Counted from the first letter of the stretch, positions 1-11,777 are shown. The stretch: 64,000 nucleotides of DNA from Exophiala sp. HKRS030 (GCA_023897205.1 JAHWDD010000013.1:186001-250000); one strand, 5' to 3'. Numbers and translations are program-made. Notes: generated by a model from the letters alone, not told the origin.

Positions 1-663
1 TCTCTTCTGTACTCTCCCACTAGTACATACATGTACGGAGCATTTGTCCACCGTTAGTTACTCAAATCACGGCACGCGAACGAGTAACGTGACACTTTCA
101 TGTTTCTATTTCCCCCAATGTCGATCACAAGGCACCAAGTGGAGATTTCCGGGATTTTTTTTCAATTGATGTCACGCTGATCGAAAAGTTGGGGGGGAAG
201 AAGAATGGGAAGCCCGTGTGTCTGTGTCTGTGCCTTTTTCAAGACAAAGGGTCCAACACGAGGTTAAGAAGATGATCGTCATGGAGAAGAAGCTCGACTT
301 CGCTACTAGTAGAACAAACCTCGACAACTACTCGTACTCCTGTTCTCTTCCGCCTCACTTCGTACGTACAACTTGCTACAAGATTTTGCCCAGACACTTA
401 CGACTTAACACATCTAACATTCGTTGCGGAGTCACATGGAGAACTGCCAATGCATGTTTGTTGCAGATCCAGCCAGGTCCACCACACACACACAGGGTAC
501 GGAAATTGTAACAAGTACGAGTACTCGAACGGAGTACTTGTACCGACGAAGAATCCATCAGGATAATTGATCAACCCTACTCCTCCACATCGCCACCACC
601 GCGCACGAGTCCTTCCGTACTGTTACAGGCGTCGTCGACACTCAAACCTCACCATTTCAAGCA
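1..663. other. Upstream intergenic region
   Basis: No gene is visible. It is the promoter side of the MFS permease that starts at 664. It contains a palindrome-rich stretch around 511-540, including one copy of GTACGAGTAC at 515-524 and a nearby ACGGAGTAC. The open frames here are short, lack family motifs and are most likely chance. Confidence 0.6.
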
Positions 664-2905
664 ATGGGCAAAGATACAAACCCCGAGTTACCTGATGAAA
701 GTGTGGCGGTAAACCATCCCGAAGTCAACAACGACGACGCACTTGTCGAACTACGAGAAACCTATGTCAAGCCTGGTGGGTAAACCCTCGCGAGTCACAG
801 GTACAACCTTTTCTACTCACATTTATTGATATTCACAGGCTTCAGAGGTACTCTGCAATCCAAATATGTCGTCCTTTGCGCCTTCATCGTCAGGCTCGGT
901 GGGTTCCTTTTCGGATATGGTATGTATTCGATTGCCCTACCCCATGTGCAATCTTCGGACGGTGAGCTTACACGCGTCTTCTACTTGCTAGACCAAGGTG
1001 TCATTTCCATCATTCTTGTCATGGACCAATTCACCGATCGTTTCCCTCGAGTTTCAGATACTGCCAGTGGTGGAGGGTTCTGGAAAGGATTAATGACGGC
1101 CATGATTGAACTGGGCGCGTTTATCGGTATGAGCAACTTGTCCCCTCCTGGGAATTATCAACGCCCTCCCCGATGCCCCCTTACTAAATCTCTTCATTAC
1201 AGGCGCTTTCAATCAAGGTTGGATTGCCGAAAAGATCTCTCGAAAATACTCCATCTGCGTCGCCGTCTGCATCTTTGTCGTTGGTTCTGTTCTACAAACC
1301 GCCGCTCAAGATTATGCCATGCTCATCGTCGGTCGATTGATTGGTGGTATTGGGATTGGCATGTAAGTGTCACACTTTTTGTCTATTCTTCACTTCACTC
1401 ACTAATACACCATGACAGGTTGAGCATGGTCGTCCCCATGTACATTGCCGAAGTGTCACCACCCGAGATTCGAGGTTTGTATTGGGATCGAACTCCAACT
1501 TGAAGCCCTTCGTGACTGACAGACCTCATCAGGCACTCTTCTGGTCTTGGAAGAATTCTCCATCGTCTTCGGCATCATCTGCGCGTACTGGCTCACGTTC
1601 GGTACTCGTTACATTGGCGGCGAATGGTCCTACCGTCTACCGTTCTTGCTACAAATCTTCCCGGCCATCCTCCTCGGCATTTCCGTCCTCTTCATCCCAT
1701 TTTCGCCGAGATGGTTGGCCTCCAAGGGTCGTGACCGGGAAGCCCTCCAGGCCCTGGTCAAACTTCGACGAGTCCCCGAAGACGACCCCCGGATCCAAGC
1801 CGAGTGGTACGACATCCGAGCCGAAGTGGCCTTTCACAAGGAAGTCGCCATACAGAAACATCCGAACTTGGGGTCTCCCGGTCAGAGGACGAGATCCCAG
1901 GCCCTCAAACTCGAAATCGCCTCGTACCTTGACTGTTGGAAACAAGGTTACTGGCGACGAACCATGGTCGGTGTAGGATTGATGTGTAAGTATCAGCATT
2001 ATTTCTGATCTTTGATCCACTCTGTTGACAAATCTACGTGTTTGTCAGTCTTTCAACAATTCGTCGGCATAAACGCCTTGGTATGTTACTTTCCGCAGAC
2101 ACCTCCTTCCAATTGGTTTCTATGGAATTTCGACATTGACAATTTTGTCAGATCTACTACTCTCCATCATTATTCGAAAGTTTCGGTATGAATTACAACA
2201 TGCGTCTCGTCCTGGGTGGAGTTTTGAACGTGACCCAACTCGTCGGCGTCTCTACATCTCTTTACACCATGGACGCCTATGGTCGTCGTCCACTTTTATT
2301 GATCGGTAGTGTCTGCATGACCATAGCTCACGTCATCATTGCAGTCCTGGTCGGACTATACTATGACGATTGGACGAATCACAAAGCTCAAGGTTGGGTG
2401 GCTGTTGGGTTTTTGTTCTTTTACATGTTGGCATTCGGATGTACTTATGGACCAGGTAAGTCTATGTACACACGTACACAAACAATCGGCCCCTCTATCC
2501 CTCACTCAACGATCGCAAAGTTTCGAAGACAAATGACCAACTTCTCTTTCAGTGCCATGGGCTATGCCATCCGAGATTTTCCCCAGCTCGTTACGTTCTA
2601 AAGGAGTCGCTTGGAGCACTTGCAGCAACTGGTTGAACAACTTCATCATCGGACTCATCACTCCTCCCTTGATCCAAAATACGCGCGGGTTCGGGGCGTA
2701 CACGTTCTTCGCCGTCTTTTGCGCCCTGAGTTTCGTCTGGGCCTATTTGTTCGTGCCCGAGACAAAGGGAAGAAGTTTGGAGGACATGGACCGTGTCTTT
2801 GGTGACCGAGCCGCCGTGGCCGACCGGGCTCGTAGAAAGGAAATTCTACAAGAGTTGAAGACTAAGGACGGAATCCGGAACCGAGAAGAAATCAAGGCCG
2901 CGTGA
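664..2905 (+). CDS. MFS sugar-type transporter (hexose/quinate family)
   Basis: A 12-helix major facilitator of the sugar porter family, expected in the plasma membrane as a proton symporter or facilitator for a sugar or related polyol or acid. My model has nine exons: 664-775, 839-919, 992-1126, 1203-1362, 1419-1474, 1533-1985, 2049-2080, 2152-2455 and 2553-2905, giving 561 aa with every phase consistent. Family marks are GGFLFGYDQG in TM1 (completed only after splicing), GRLIGGIGIGM before TM4, YIAEVSPPEIRG, FSPRWLASKGR at the central loop, QQFVGINA before TM7, VPWAMPSEIFP and the terminal PETKGRSLEDMD. The first intron uses donor GTGGGT at 776, because the GTAAAC four bases downstream breaks the frame. 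The substrate cannot be read from sequence. A lone SDR gene follows in the opposite direction. Confidence 0.9.
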
Positions 2906-3042
2906 AGGGGTATGAACTCAAGTAGTTTTGGTACGAACTTTTTTCGAACAACCAAGACAAGGACATTACCAAAACGGAACTGATACTACTTCAACGTTGG
3001 CTTCATCATCCCTCGCCACCCCCTCGTGGAGTCAATCGCAAA

Positions 3043-3877
3043 TCACCAAGGCAATTTCGTCCCATCGTACTTCCACAACCTGACCTCGTCATTCACCGTC
3101 AAGCCTTCCACAATCTTCATCATACCCTTGATGCTCTCCTCGGGTTCGATGGTGGCCAGACCGATCCTCTTCGCCAAAGGGGCGACCGTCTCCGTGGCCA
3201 CCACACCAGGATGAATCGGGACGGCCACGATTCCATTTTCTTTTTCTTCGTAAGCGACGTGACGCAGGAACATGTTCAAGGCCGCCTTTGAGATGGCGTA
3301 CGCAGAGGATTGACCCGGTAGATCCTCGACCATGTCCAACGATCCGTACTGCGTGCTGACGGCGACGAATTTGGGTGTCCCACCTTGCCTGGCGGATTCG
3401 ATCATCAAAGGTCTCAGGGCTTTAAAGATGGCGATGTTGTTCAAGAGATTCACGTCCAAAAATTCTTGATACATGGACATGGGTGATTCGGCGATGCTGG
3501 TCTCGTGGTGGATGATCCCGGCGTTTGCAATCACCACGTCAACTTTACCCGCGACTCTCTTAACTTGTTCCGCGGCAGCTAAGGCCTCGTCTACGGATTC
3601 GGGTTGTTTGGTGATTTTGACAATGTGGACGTTTCCCTTGTCCGTGAGGGACGACAGACGAGTGGCTCGTTCGGGGTCCCTCGTGGTCGCGAATACCACG
3701 GCTCCAGGTTTCTCTCGAAGTTGTCGAACGAATTCATACCCCAGGCCCTGTTGTAGTCTTTAGTTTCGTTCACGAAAAGCAACCGCAAACACTCGGCAAT
3801 GCAAATACTGGCAGTAGTTTGGATGAGTAACTTACTTGGGTTGTCCCCGTGACAAAATATACAGTCTGATTCGACAT
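3043..3877 (-). CDS. Short-chain dehydrogenase/reductase
   Basis: A classical SDR of 248 aa, an NAD(P)-dependent oxidoreductase of unknown substrate, probably cytosolic. There are two exons, 3877-3836 and 3747-3043. The short first exon carries the start of the Rossmann fold, and splicing completes the TGTTQGLG cofactor loop (TGxxxGxG). Later come NAG (NAGIIH) and the catalytic YAISK (Y-x3-K) preceded by the SS/S region. Acidic or basic residues after beta-2 (TTRDPERATR) suggest NADP(H) preference, which is inference. The C-terminus lacks a targeting tripeptide. It lies tail to tail with the MFS permease, 137 bp apart. It resembles the fungal C-factor/sniffer-like SDRs. Confidence 0.88.
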
Positions 3878-5716
3878 TTTGTTGTCTTTGTGAAATCTCA
3901 CAGGGACGTACTTCTCAGTCTCGACTCTTGAAATGTAAACGAAGGGCTGTAGATTGTTTCACGCAGCGAGTCAAGAAGTTCAGTAAGTCATTTCATCCAA
4001 AATGCTTTGTCAAACTCATTCCAACATTTTCCCCGCGTTGGGTACTTTATCAACAGGTGTCAGTATGTGCTTTTTCTTACTCGTACTCCGGGAAATCGGG
4101 AACTCGTTTGCTCCACCGCAAAACTTCCTTGCCGAGAAGCGATGAGGGGAGCGAGTTGAGAATTTGCTTAAGAGCTAGAAAGAAGATCGAAGGATATTTT
4201 GATAATCGTCCAAGTCTCGACTTACGGTCTCGATATACTTGATGTTCCGAAACGAATCGTAACTGTGATTGCGATGAAGACTGTAGGAGCATATACGAGT
4301 ATTGGAAAATGGCAAGTCATTCATGGTCTTGATTTCCCTTAACTTGTCGACAGAGACTCTCTGGCTTCTCAGTCCAGATCTGATATGTTACTATGCCACT
4401 GACCAAAGTCCCCTCCCCTTGGACTGTGCCATGCTACCAAGACTTGCAGCAAACCCTTCCCCAGGAGGTCCGAGCCGCCGGTGGAAGCTCAAATCCTTAC
4501 AGCACTCCTGGCTTCTGCCTCGATCATCCAACTCGGCGCTTCACCACATCTTTCTCCTCTCCCGTTGATCGCGAGTCGTCTATTTTTTCCAAAAGGCCTT
4601 CTCAAGCGCCGAAGCTTCGTACCGGTGATCTTTTGTTATATTTTGTCCCCAATCTGCGTATCATTCGTCCTGGCGCAGACTGAACATGTAGTTCAGCTTG
4701 CCCAGGGGCCTATCGGCAGAGGTTCTGTCTCCCCCCATGGATGGCGCTCGCGACGCACTCGTGTACAGCAGACCCTCGTGGACTTCTCAGAACATGTTCC
4801 TCAATCCCCCAATTCCTTTCTGACCACTTGTCCATCAGCCCTCCTCACGCGCAGCGAACACGAAGAGGCGCTTGCGGGGGAAAGCTGAGATAACTTGGCT
4901 CGCAGGGATCAGCCAGCCGAAGCGGTCTAGCCCTAGTGCCTTTCCCAATCAACAGATCAACGCAGTTTTCAGCTGCTGTCGCGGGCACGCAATCTAGATC
5001 CTCATCGATGCTGCTGCTTGCCGGATCGGTCAGTCGGAAATGTCTCAGCACGAAGCAAGGCGGGCTGCAGAGCTCGACTTGGCAGGGTCCTGCAGCCCAG
5101 CAGAACCCCTTGAAATATTGTCCAGGTCACGAGGGGAACCAGGATGTTGTAGGATCATCCCCCGCTACCTACCTAAGGGAAAAACATTAATGGCAATCTA
5201 GATCACGTTTCGCAGCGCCGGATGCGTCAATGATCAGAGTCTTTGGTCGTTGCCTCGACCTCAAATGGCTGGTTGACCCACAGAACACGATGACGCTCAA
5301 CTCAGCCTGTCATGCTCAGCAGAATCTCGCTTTCGCCGGCTTCAGCTCATGCAAAGAACTCTTGTTTTTGTCTCGGACACAAGTTCTAGATCTTGAGAGG
5401 CTGGCCGAGGAAATTCCAAGGCTGTGTGATCGTTCTGGGCCGTCTCCCATAGCTTGGCGAGAGATGTGCACTTCTAAAGAAGCCCTGCAGATGAACAGGC
5501 AGCTTGCGCAGCTTGGTGCATGGAGGTTTGTGATGCTTTGAGCTTGTTGGCGTGGCTCTCTTTGGCCCGCTCAGCTTCGGGCATATAAAGCTATAAGGAG
5601 AGGATACTTTTGCCAGCCGTTTCGCATCATTGCTCTTCTTCCCAAACTACGACCGGCCCAGACACGGCCCTTGATAACAATTATACTTGTGTGAGTCTCC
5701 GTTATTATCTCCAGAC
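3878..5716. other. Gene-poor 1.8 kb interval
   Basis: Several overlapping frames of 80-135 codons lie here (for example 4481-4888 and 5230-5541). None shows a family motif, intron-consistent extension or codon pattern that I trust. The stretch may be decayed DNA or long promoters for the divergent SDR and protease genes. A plausible TATA element sits at its right end. Confidence 0.5.
5584..5590 (+). promoter_or_regulatory. Possible TATA box of the serine protease gene
   Basis: TATAAAG lies 133 bp before the proposed ATG at 5717, which allows a 5' leader of about 100 bases. This is a sequence match only. Confidence 0.35.
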
Positions 5717-7063
5717 ATGGCAATCGAGTCTACGACGAACGAGTCCCTCAGGATGGAGGAGTCAACTGTCCTACGAACGACCGCCCTGGTCAACAGCAGC
5801 AATCCGTAAGCACATTTTGAAGGCCGTTTTCCGCAGTACCTCGCGCGAGGCCTGACGACTCATTGTCTAGGACATTGGTGGCGGCATGGGATGTGGGAGC
5901 ACCACCAAGCCCGGAGTTTGCCCCAGACATCCGGTTGCGGTTCAACGGTGCGCCAGAAACCCTGGGACCGGATGGCGATCGGCGAAAGAAAGTAGAGGCT
6001 GCCAATTTCGCACCTGGTGGGAAGTATCGAGGTGAGCTGCACGGGACTACCAGCATCTGCTGGTTACTAAATGTGCCGCAGCGGTCTGCAAACTTCAGAT
6101 GGGCTATTCGCTCAGCACCAGCGAGTACATGGGCACCGGCTGGCTGATCGCGGACAACCTCATTGTGACGGCCGGTCACTGCGCGTTCGGTGCGGACGTC
6201 GGATATCTGAAGTGGATGCGCGTCCACATCGGATACAGTGGTCCTGAGTCGGTCGGCAAACCCAGCCACAAGGTCACGTACGCCGTCAGTGTCTCTATGC
6301 CTGCCGAATATCTAAAGGCCGAGACTGGAGTCCACGATGTCTCCTTCGTAAGTCGCCGACAACCTTTCGCGTCATCCACATGGTCAGGACGCCCCATGCT
6401 GACACGCCGCAGATCAAACTCAAGGACAATTTCAAAGAATTTGGCTCCGGCGGCAAACTTGTCCGGTACAAAGACACCCCGGTTTTCGCAAACCTTTCTC
6501 TCGGCGTCGTTGGCTACCCGGGTGACCGTGAATTCGGAGCCTACATGTATGAGCATTGGGCGGACGTCCAGATCGACCTGGCCAGGTCCAGGGGCGTCCT
6601 CGAGTACAAGGTGGACACGACCGGGGGCCAATCTGGCTCACCCGTCTTCACCTCGGACCTGACGGCCATTGGCGTGCATGTGCGCGGCGGCTGGCCCAAC
6701 TCGGCTTCGTCCATCGGGACGCTGGGTAACATATTCGCAGAGTACCTCGTCGCGATGAAGGTGCACGCGGGTGGCAACGTGCTTGCGGGCACGAAGATCG
6801 TCGACAACACCATGACCCCCCCTGCGCCGAACTTCCAAATGATCAGCGTGACTTCACTGGCACAAGTCGAACCCGCGAGTGGTGCCGCTCCAGCCGCAGC
6901 TACAGCCGCGCGAAGTGCAGTCCCCAACGGCGTCCCTACTACCGAGACCGTCGGCGATGACGATGTGGCGCAGATGTCGAAGCTACTGCTGAAGATCCTC
7001 AAAGGTATCGTCCAGAAGGACGAATCCGCGATCGCGGCGGAGAGGGCCATTTTGGCGGAATGA
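5717..7063 (+). CDS. V8/trypsin-like serine protease, no signal peptide
   Basis: A chymotrypsin-fold serine endopeptidase related to the glutamyl-endopeptidase (V8) type. My model has four exons (5717-5805, 5871-6031, 6082-6347, 6413-7063), giving 388 aa. The catalytic triad is visible: His in TAGHC near residue 110, Asp in HDVSF at the end of exon 3, and Ser in GGQSGSPVF near residue 245. About 90 residues precede the protease core and show no hydrophobic signal, so the protein may be intracellular, or the true start may lie elsewhere. The last 90 residues are Ala/Pro-rich and end in an acidic helix that could pair with a partner. The first exon is the weakest part of the model. Confidence 0.8.
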
Positions 7064-8342
7064 GCGTAGAGCCGGCCGGTGATGTGCTACGGAAGCACGG
7101 TAGAGCAAGGACTTTGACGGATTGGCGGGACACGGCGGTAGGAAGCCGGCTGGCAGCGCAATGTTGACTCGACAGAGACTCTCAAGAATCTGGACAGCAA
7201 GGGATTAATAATGCAATATCATCTCCTCATATAGGATATTTGACGTGTTTGTGACAAGACGGGGCGAGAACGCACCAAAGTGCCATATCGAAATACACGA
7301 GTCCACCTTTATATCTGACTGAGACTCATAGATCACAATCTCTGTCCTCCATTGCGCGTGGATTCTCTCCATAGACTGCGGTATACTTGTACTAGTAGAC
7401 GATACCCCCGCTGAACTGCACAGGTATGCATATGATTGAAAGATGGAAAAGATTAGAGTAGCAGTATCACCACGGTGGCAATCATACTTTTGACTGCTCC
7501 CAGCATCTGTTCTCCTCAGTAGCATCAGCTCACGGCATGCATCTTCCCGTACTCGAGGACTGAATTTCAAGGAGGCACGGGTGGTGAGTATATTGTGTGC
7601 AAATTCGAGGATCCCCCTGAGCCGAGTCGGAGCCAGGCCAGCCAAACCAGGTGTCGAGGCGAAGTGACTATTCTTGCTCATGATACCTTGAAACTCTTGT
7701 GCATGACAAGATATTTTTGTGAAGTAACACATCTTGGTACAATGACCGAATACCTTCAGAACATATATCTACAGTAAGAATAGGTAGCCCAGGTACTCTA
7801 TTCTTCTGGTACTCGTACTAAGGATTTCATTAGCAAAAGCCCCACGTACGTTTGTAGATAGCTGATATTGTACATTAAGGTACTCGTGAGTCCTCCATAT
7901 CCGTGCCCCGTGCTCCATCATCGCTCCGGACCCCACGTACCTATCTAGGTCTGCACTCTACCTGGTCCACATCCGAAAACTCACGGCCAGATTCTTCAAG
8001 TACCGAAAAAAAACAAAAGAAAACTCTCTGGGGGGACATTTCCACCCGCGGTACTTGACCACGGGGAATGGAGCATCGCCTACCATTGTCATTCTAGACC
8101 ATTCTGATCGATGGAGTCGTTGGCGTTAGGTAGGGACATCGGTAGGTACTGAAGATACGAACAGTTACGAGAAATAGAATTTTAAAGCAACCTACTGCGC
8201 TGCACCAACTTACTTACCTGTCGTGTTGCTCAACTCGAGAAGTCATAAATTACACATCCGATCCGAGTCATATGGTGATAACCTAGGTAACAAGTGAGCA
8301 CACGATCAGGAAACAAACTTCACCATCATCATCATCATCATC
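7064..8342. other. Intergenic, with one doubtful 175-codon minus-strand ORF
   Basis: This is the region between the protease and alcohol dehydrogenase genes. An ATG-started frame of 175 codons at 7205-7732 on the minus strand has no recognised motif, no neighbour context and no low-complexity bias. I treat it as unproven. The right half is rich in TACCTA and GGTACT words, with GTACTCGTAC at 7809-7818. Confidence 0.4.
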
Positions 8343-8345
8343 ATG
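8324..8345 (+). repeat. (CAT)n microsatellite abutting a start codon
   Basis: A perfect run of about seven CAT units ends in the ATG of the alcohol dehydrogenase gene. Length change would alter the leader only. Confidence 0.85.
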
Positions 8346-9619
8346 GAGATTCCAGAAACCCACAAAGTGTCAGTCCTAGTGGTAAGTAAATCAGAACATC
8401 AACAAAACACCGTCAATCACCGAGTTGCTCTTTCAAGAACTAACTGCCCAAAATCAGAGACATGACGACGATAGTCACTCGTACCACTTTGAAACCCGCG
8501 TCGTGCCGGTCCCCCAGATCGGTCCCAACGATCTTCTCGTTCGCCTGTCTGTCTCTGGGGTATGCGGTTCCGACATCAGCCTCGCGGCCGGACACTTTGG
8601 GCCCACGCGGGACATCCTGGGCCACGAAGGGGTGGGACGGGTCGTCAAGCTGGGCTCTGCGGTGCCGCCGTCGTTCGTCTCACTCGGCACCCGCGTGGGC
8701 ATCGCTTGGGTCCGGGACGTCTGCGAGAGATGCTTCTGCTGTCTCTCGCCCGACGGTGAGGCGCGGTGCCTGGAGATGCTGTGTTCGGGTCTCAGGCGCG
8801 ACGGGACGTTCGCCGAGTACGCCGTCGTGCCGTCGCGGTACGTCATCCGCATCCCCGAGGGGGTCCCCGACCGGCTCGTGGCCCCGGTCCTGTGCGGCGG
8901 CGTGACGGCCTTCAAGGCCATCAAGGTCAGCGAGGCGGCCCCCGGACAGTGGATCGTGATCTCGGGGGCCGGGGGAGGCGTGGGCGCGTTGGGCGTCCAG
9001 TTCGCCCGGGCGATGGGGTACCGCGTCGCCGCCGTCGACCTGGGCGTGTCGAAACGAGAGTATTGCCTCGAGTTGGGTGCCGAGGCGTACTTTGACGCCG
9101 CCACAGTCCGGCCGTCGGACATCCAGGCGTTGACGGGGACAGAAAGTGGCGGGGCGGCCGCGGTCCTCGTCATGGCGAATTCCACCAAGGCCTACGAGGC
9201 GGCCCTGGAGTTTGTCGGTCCCTACGGAGCTTTGGTCTGTGTCGGGATCCCCCCGTCCGACCAGACGATGAAGCTCCATCCGATCGCGACGATTTCCAAA
9301 AACATCCGAATCATAGGTTCCGCGGTTGGAACCAGAAAGGACATCTGGGATGCCATCGATTTCGTCGCTCGAGGAGTCGTCAAGCCGAGGGTCCAAATGG
9401 CGACGCTCGATGATCTTTCTGACATTGCAAAGAATTTTCAAAAGGTGAGTTATCAACCTGCTCTACCCAGCACACCTTTTCTCCCAGATTGACAGAGGAT
9501 TCAAAACTGACTGAATCTCATGACGAATGTCAAAGACGCCGGCAAAATATGTGATGCGTTTTGCCAAAGACGGAGAAGTGAATCCAAGTGTCAATGGAGT
9601 GCAGACTGATGGACAATAA
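8343..9619 (+). CDS. Zinc-dependent alcohol dehydrogenase (MDR superfamily)
   Basis: A medium-chain, zinc-dependent alcohol dehydrogenase of the yeast ADH type, 369 aa, probably cytosolic. Exons are 8343-8381, 8458-9444 and 9536-9619. Catalytic zinc ligands are in GVCGSD and GHEGVGRV. The structural zinc lobe is CERCFCC followed by RCLEM, giving four cysteines. The cofactor motif is GAGGGVGALG, followed by an aspartate (AAVDLG) typical of NAD preference. The C-terminal exon ends without a targeting signal. The middle of the gene (about 8560-9200) is clearly richer in G+C than its flanks, which produces long shadow frames on both strands. The natural substrate is unknown. Confidence 0.9.
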
Positions 9620-10098
9620 ATATCAATCAGGCCCATAGATACCTAAGTATAGATAGAAAATTCCCAATATGGACTCGTATTGTAGACTCTAGGGACATAT
9701 GGGCTGCCCTCAAACCCTGCCCTCCGTTCTCGTATTCGTTCTCGTACAGACCACCTTAATAGTGAAGCTTCCCCGCAAACTTGCTCGCCTATCAAGTCCG
9801 TGCAGACTCATGCATCCATCATCTACTCCGGACTCCGTAAGAGTAACACAACAATTCACATGCCCTTTTCCCTTTCAGAGACTTCTCGAATCAAGGATGC
9901 CGTCGGATATGCATCTTTTCGTCAGGTGATGATCATTGGCCCCTCCATCTCTCCCCCTCTTCTCTTGCTCTAAAGTGTGTTCACCTCGTGCGAGTGACTA
10001 GTACCTGTAACCTCGAGCTTCATGACAGTCCAACGATAGTGCCTGGGTAGTGATTGTATCCTATCACTCAACACTACCGTATTGTATTGTTCTCGACA
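9620..10098. other. Intergenic region, nothing recognised
   Basis: This is the terminator side of the alcohol dehydrogenase and promoter side of the repeat protein. I see no RNA gene or conserved element. Confidence 0.5.
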
Positions 10099-10785
10099 AT
10101 GGCATCACGTCCATTACTTCTCACCCTGCTACCAGCTGTCACTAGGTCCGGTGGTCTCTTGACGACTACCGTCCCACTTCGAGCTGCTTCTCGATTGTCC
10201 AAACGATTCATCCACTCTTCTCTCCTTCGACCTGTCGCCGCTGCCCCTGCCGGCACCTCTTCCTCCAACACGATCAATGTCCCCCCTCCTTCAGCCTCTG
10301 CCGTAGACCAGTCTCGTCAAGTCTCCTCCGACCCGTACGATGAAGCCAAGAATGCTGCCTTTTTAGGCGAGGCTGACTCCGACGATGGATTCGAAGCAGG
10401 TAGGCTCGAACGAGGTGACACGGACGAAGCCGTCGATCCTGCCATTGCCCGCAACGCGGCCTTTTTGGGAGAAGCTGACTCGAACGACGGTTTCGAGGCA
10501 CGCAGAGCCGAAGAGGGTGACACGTACCCCGGCATTGATCCATCCGCTGCCAGGAACGCCGCCTTTCTGGGTGAAGCCGATTCAGACGACGGTTTCGAGG
10601 CACGTAGAGCCGAAGAGGGGGATAGTCACGAAGCGATGGATGCCACGAATGCCGCATTTCTGGGCGAGGCCGATAGTGACGATGGCTTCGAGGCGGACAT
10701 CGAGGTAAACCCAGCAAAGCATCATCACAAAATCGAAGACACCAGTGAGAGTGGCTTTCATGCCGAACGAGGAGAGTTGCGTTGA
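10099..10785 (+). CDS. Acidic tandem-repeat protein with possible mitochondrial presequence
   Basis: Unrecognised single-exon gene of 228 aa. I chose the ATG at 10099 over an in-frame ATG at 10054 because it opens directly into a basic, Ser/Leu/Arg-rich stretch (about residues 1-50, with RLSKRFIHSSLL) that looks like a mitochondrial presequence. From about residue 85 there are four copies of NAAFLGEADSxDGFEA, starting at 10351, 10453, 10555 and 10648, so spaced 34, 34 and 31 residues. Each is followed by a linker such as RRAEEGD. A degraded fifth copy may be SESGFHAERGE near the end. The copies differ at many third positions yet keep the protein core, which suggests selection on the peptide. 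Function is unknown. Confidence 0.75.
   Translation: MASRPLLLTLLPAVTRSGGLLTTTVPLRAASRLSKRFIHSSLLRPVAAAPAGTSSSNTINVPPPSASAVDQSRQVSSDPYDEAKNAAFLGEADSDDGFEAGRLERGDTDEAVDPAIARNAAFLGEADSNDGFEARRAEEGDTYPGIDPSAARNAAFLGEADSDDGFEARRAEEGDSHEAMDATNAAFLGEADSDDGFEADIEVNPAKHHHKIEDTSESGFHAERGELR
10351..10698 (+). repeat. Four coding repeats (NAAFLGEADSxDGFEA)
   Basis: Four 48-base cores within a 102/102/93-base periodicity, in frame inside the acidic repeat protein. They are diverged at the DNA level and nearly identical as peptide. Confidence 0.9.
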
Positions 10786-11132
10786 AGAAGCCCAATGTCG
10801 GACCACAGACGCCGTTCCAGATTGATTCTTCCAAGTGATCTTACCTTATCTGTTCATCGAGTTATTCGGGGGGCTGCTCGGCTCGTGTATCTTAGGTGAA
10901 CGTGTCTGCACAACGATGCATTACCTGCAAAACCACAAAAAATGGGGATTAGCTGTATCAATTAGTTATACCATTGCAAAATTTGTACGAGTTATTTGAG
11001 CCCCGTCGTCGTTGAACACACGTTGTGTTTGTTTTTGTATGTTGGATATGTTTTTTGGCAGCAACCAAACACCGCATAGTATGAGCACTGAGGCTCTTCC
11101 TTTGAAAATCGCCTGTCCCTGCTTTCCCTGAA
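10786..11132. other. Convergent 3' intergenic region
   Basis: This region holds the 3' ends of the repeat protein (+) and glycine cleavage H (-) genes. Nothing else is seen. Confidence 0.5.
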
Positions 11133-11777
11133 TCACTCCTTTTCAAAGCTGTCGTAGTCTTCCTTGCTCATCAAGCTTTCCAGCTCGGTGGTGTCGCTGA
11201 GCTCGATCTTGGCCAGCCACCCTTCACCTTCGGGGCTCTTGTTTATCGTTCCTGGTTTTTCCTCTAGCACTTTGTTGTGGTCTACAATCTTTCCCGACAC
11301 CGGGGTCATGATGTCGGACGCCGACTTGACCGACTCGACGGCACCGATGGTGTCGCCTTTACTGACGTCCATATCTAGCTCGGGAAGTTCGACGTACACG
11401 ACATCACCGAGGGCTTTCGAGGCGTATTCCGTAATACCGATCGTGCCTAGGCGAGGAGAACTCAGTAAGCTGGTAATGACCACCAGAACAGAAATAAAAG
11501 CATACCCGTCTTTCCATCCGTGTCGAGTTCAATCCATTCGTGGTCCTCTGTGTACTTTTTGATGTATACTGCGACACCACCACATCAGTTTTGTGTGATC
11601 AAATTTCCAGCAGTTCGAGTGAAGCTCACAAGTAGACCTCGAGGAGAATGTCCTCCTAGATGCGGCGCTGTTCCATTGGCATGCTCGGGTCGTGCTTGCT
11701 CGTGGTGCGACAGCCACTCTCCTCGTCGCAAGCCTCGAGACAGAGGGCACCAGTCGGTTGACAACTGAGGTGTTCAT
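11133..11777 (-). CDS. GCV3: Glycine cleavage system H protein, mitochondrial
   Basis: Lipoyl carrier of the glycine decarboxylase complex. It shuttles the aminomethyl arm between P, T and L proteins in the mitochondrial matrix, and in fungi it also acts as a lipoate donor. The protein is 174 aa from three exons (11777-11630, 11568-11506, 11446-11133). Residues 1-45 are Arg/Ser/Ala-rich without acidic residues, a clear presequence (ATRRVAVAPRAS). The mature protein starts at YTEDHEWIEL. The lipoylated lysine lies in GAVESVKSASD, and the C-terminal half has the usual GWLAKIEL. Length and order match the family. It is head to head with the mitoribosomal bS6m gene. Confidence 0.95.

Noticed and set aside
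780..838. Donor GTAAAC at 780 for the first permease intron
   Set aside because: It puts exon 2 out of frame. The GTGGGT donor at 776 gives PGFRGTLQ, as expected for the family.
4302..5541. Chain of overlapping ORFs in the 3.9-5.7 kb gap
   Set aside because: Frames disagree, no conserved words, and no splice model joins them.
7205..7732. Minus-strand ORF of 175 codons
   Set aside because: It starts with ATG and is long for intergenic DNA, but has no motif, no context and no evidence of splicing.
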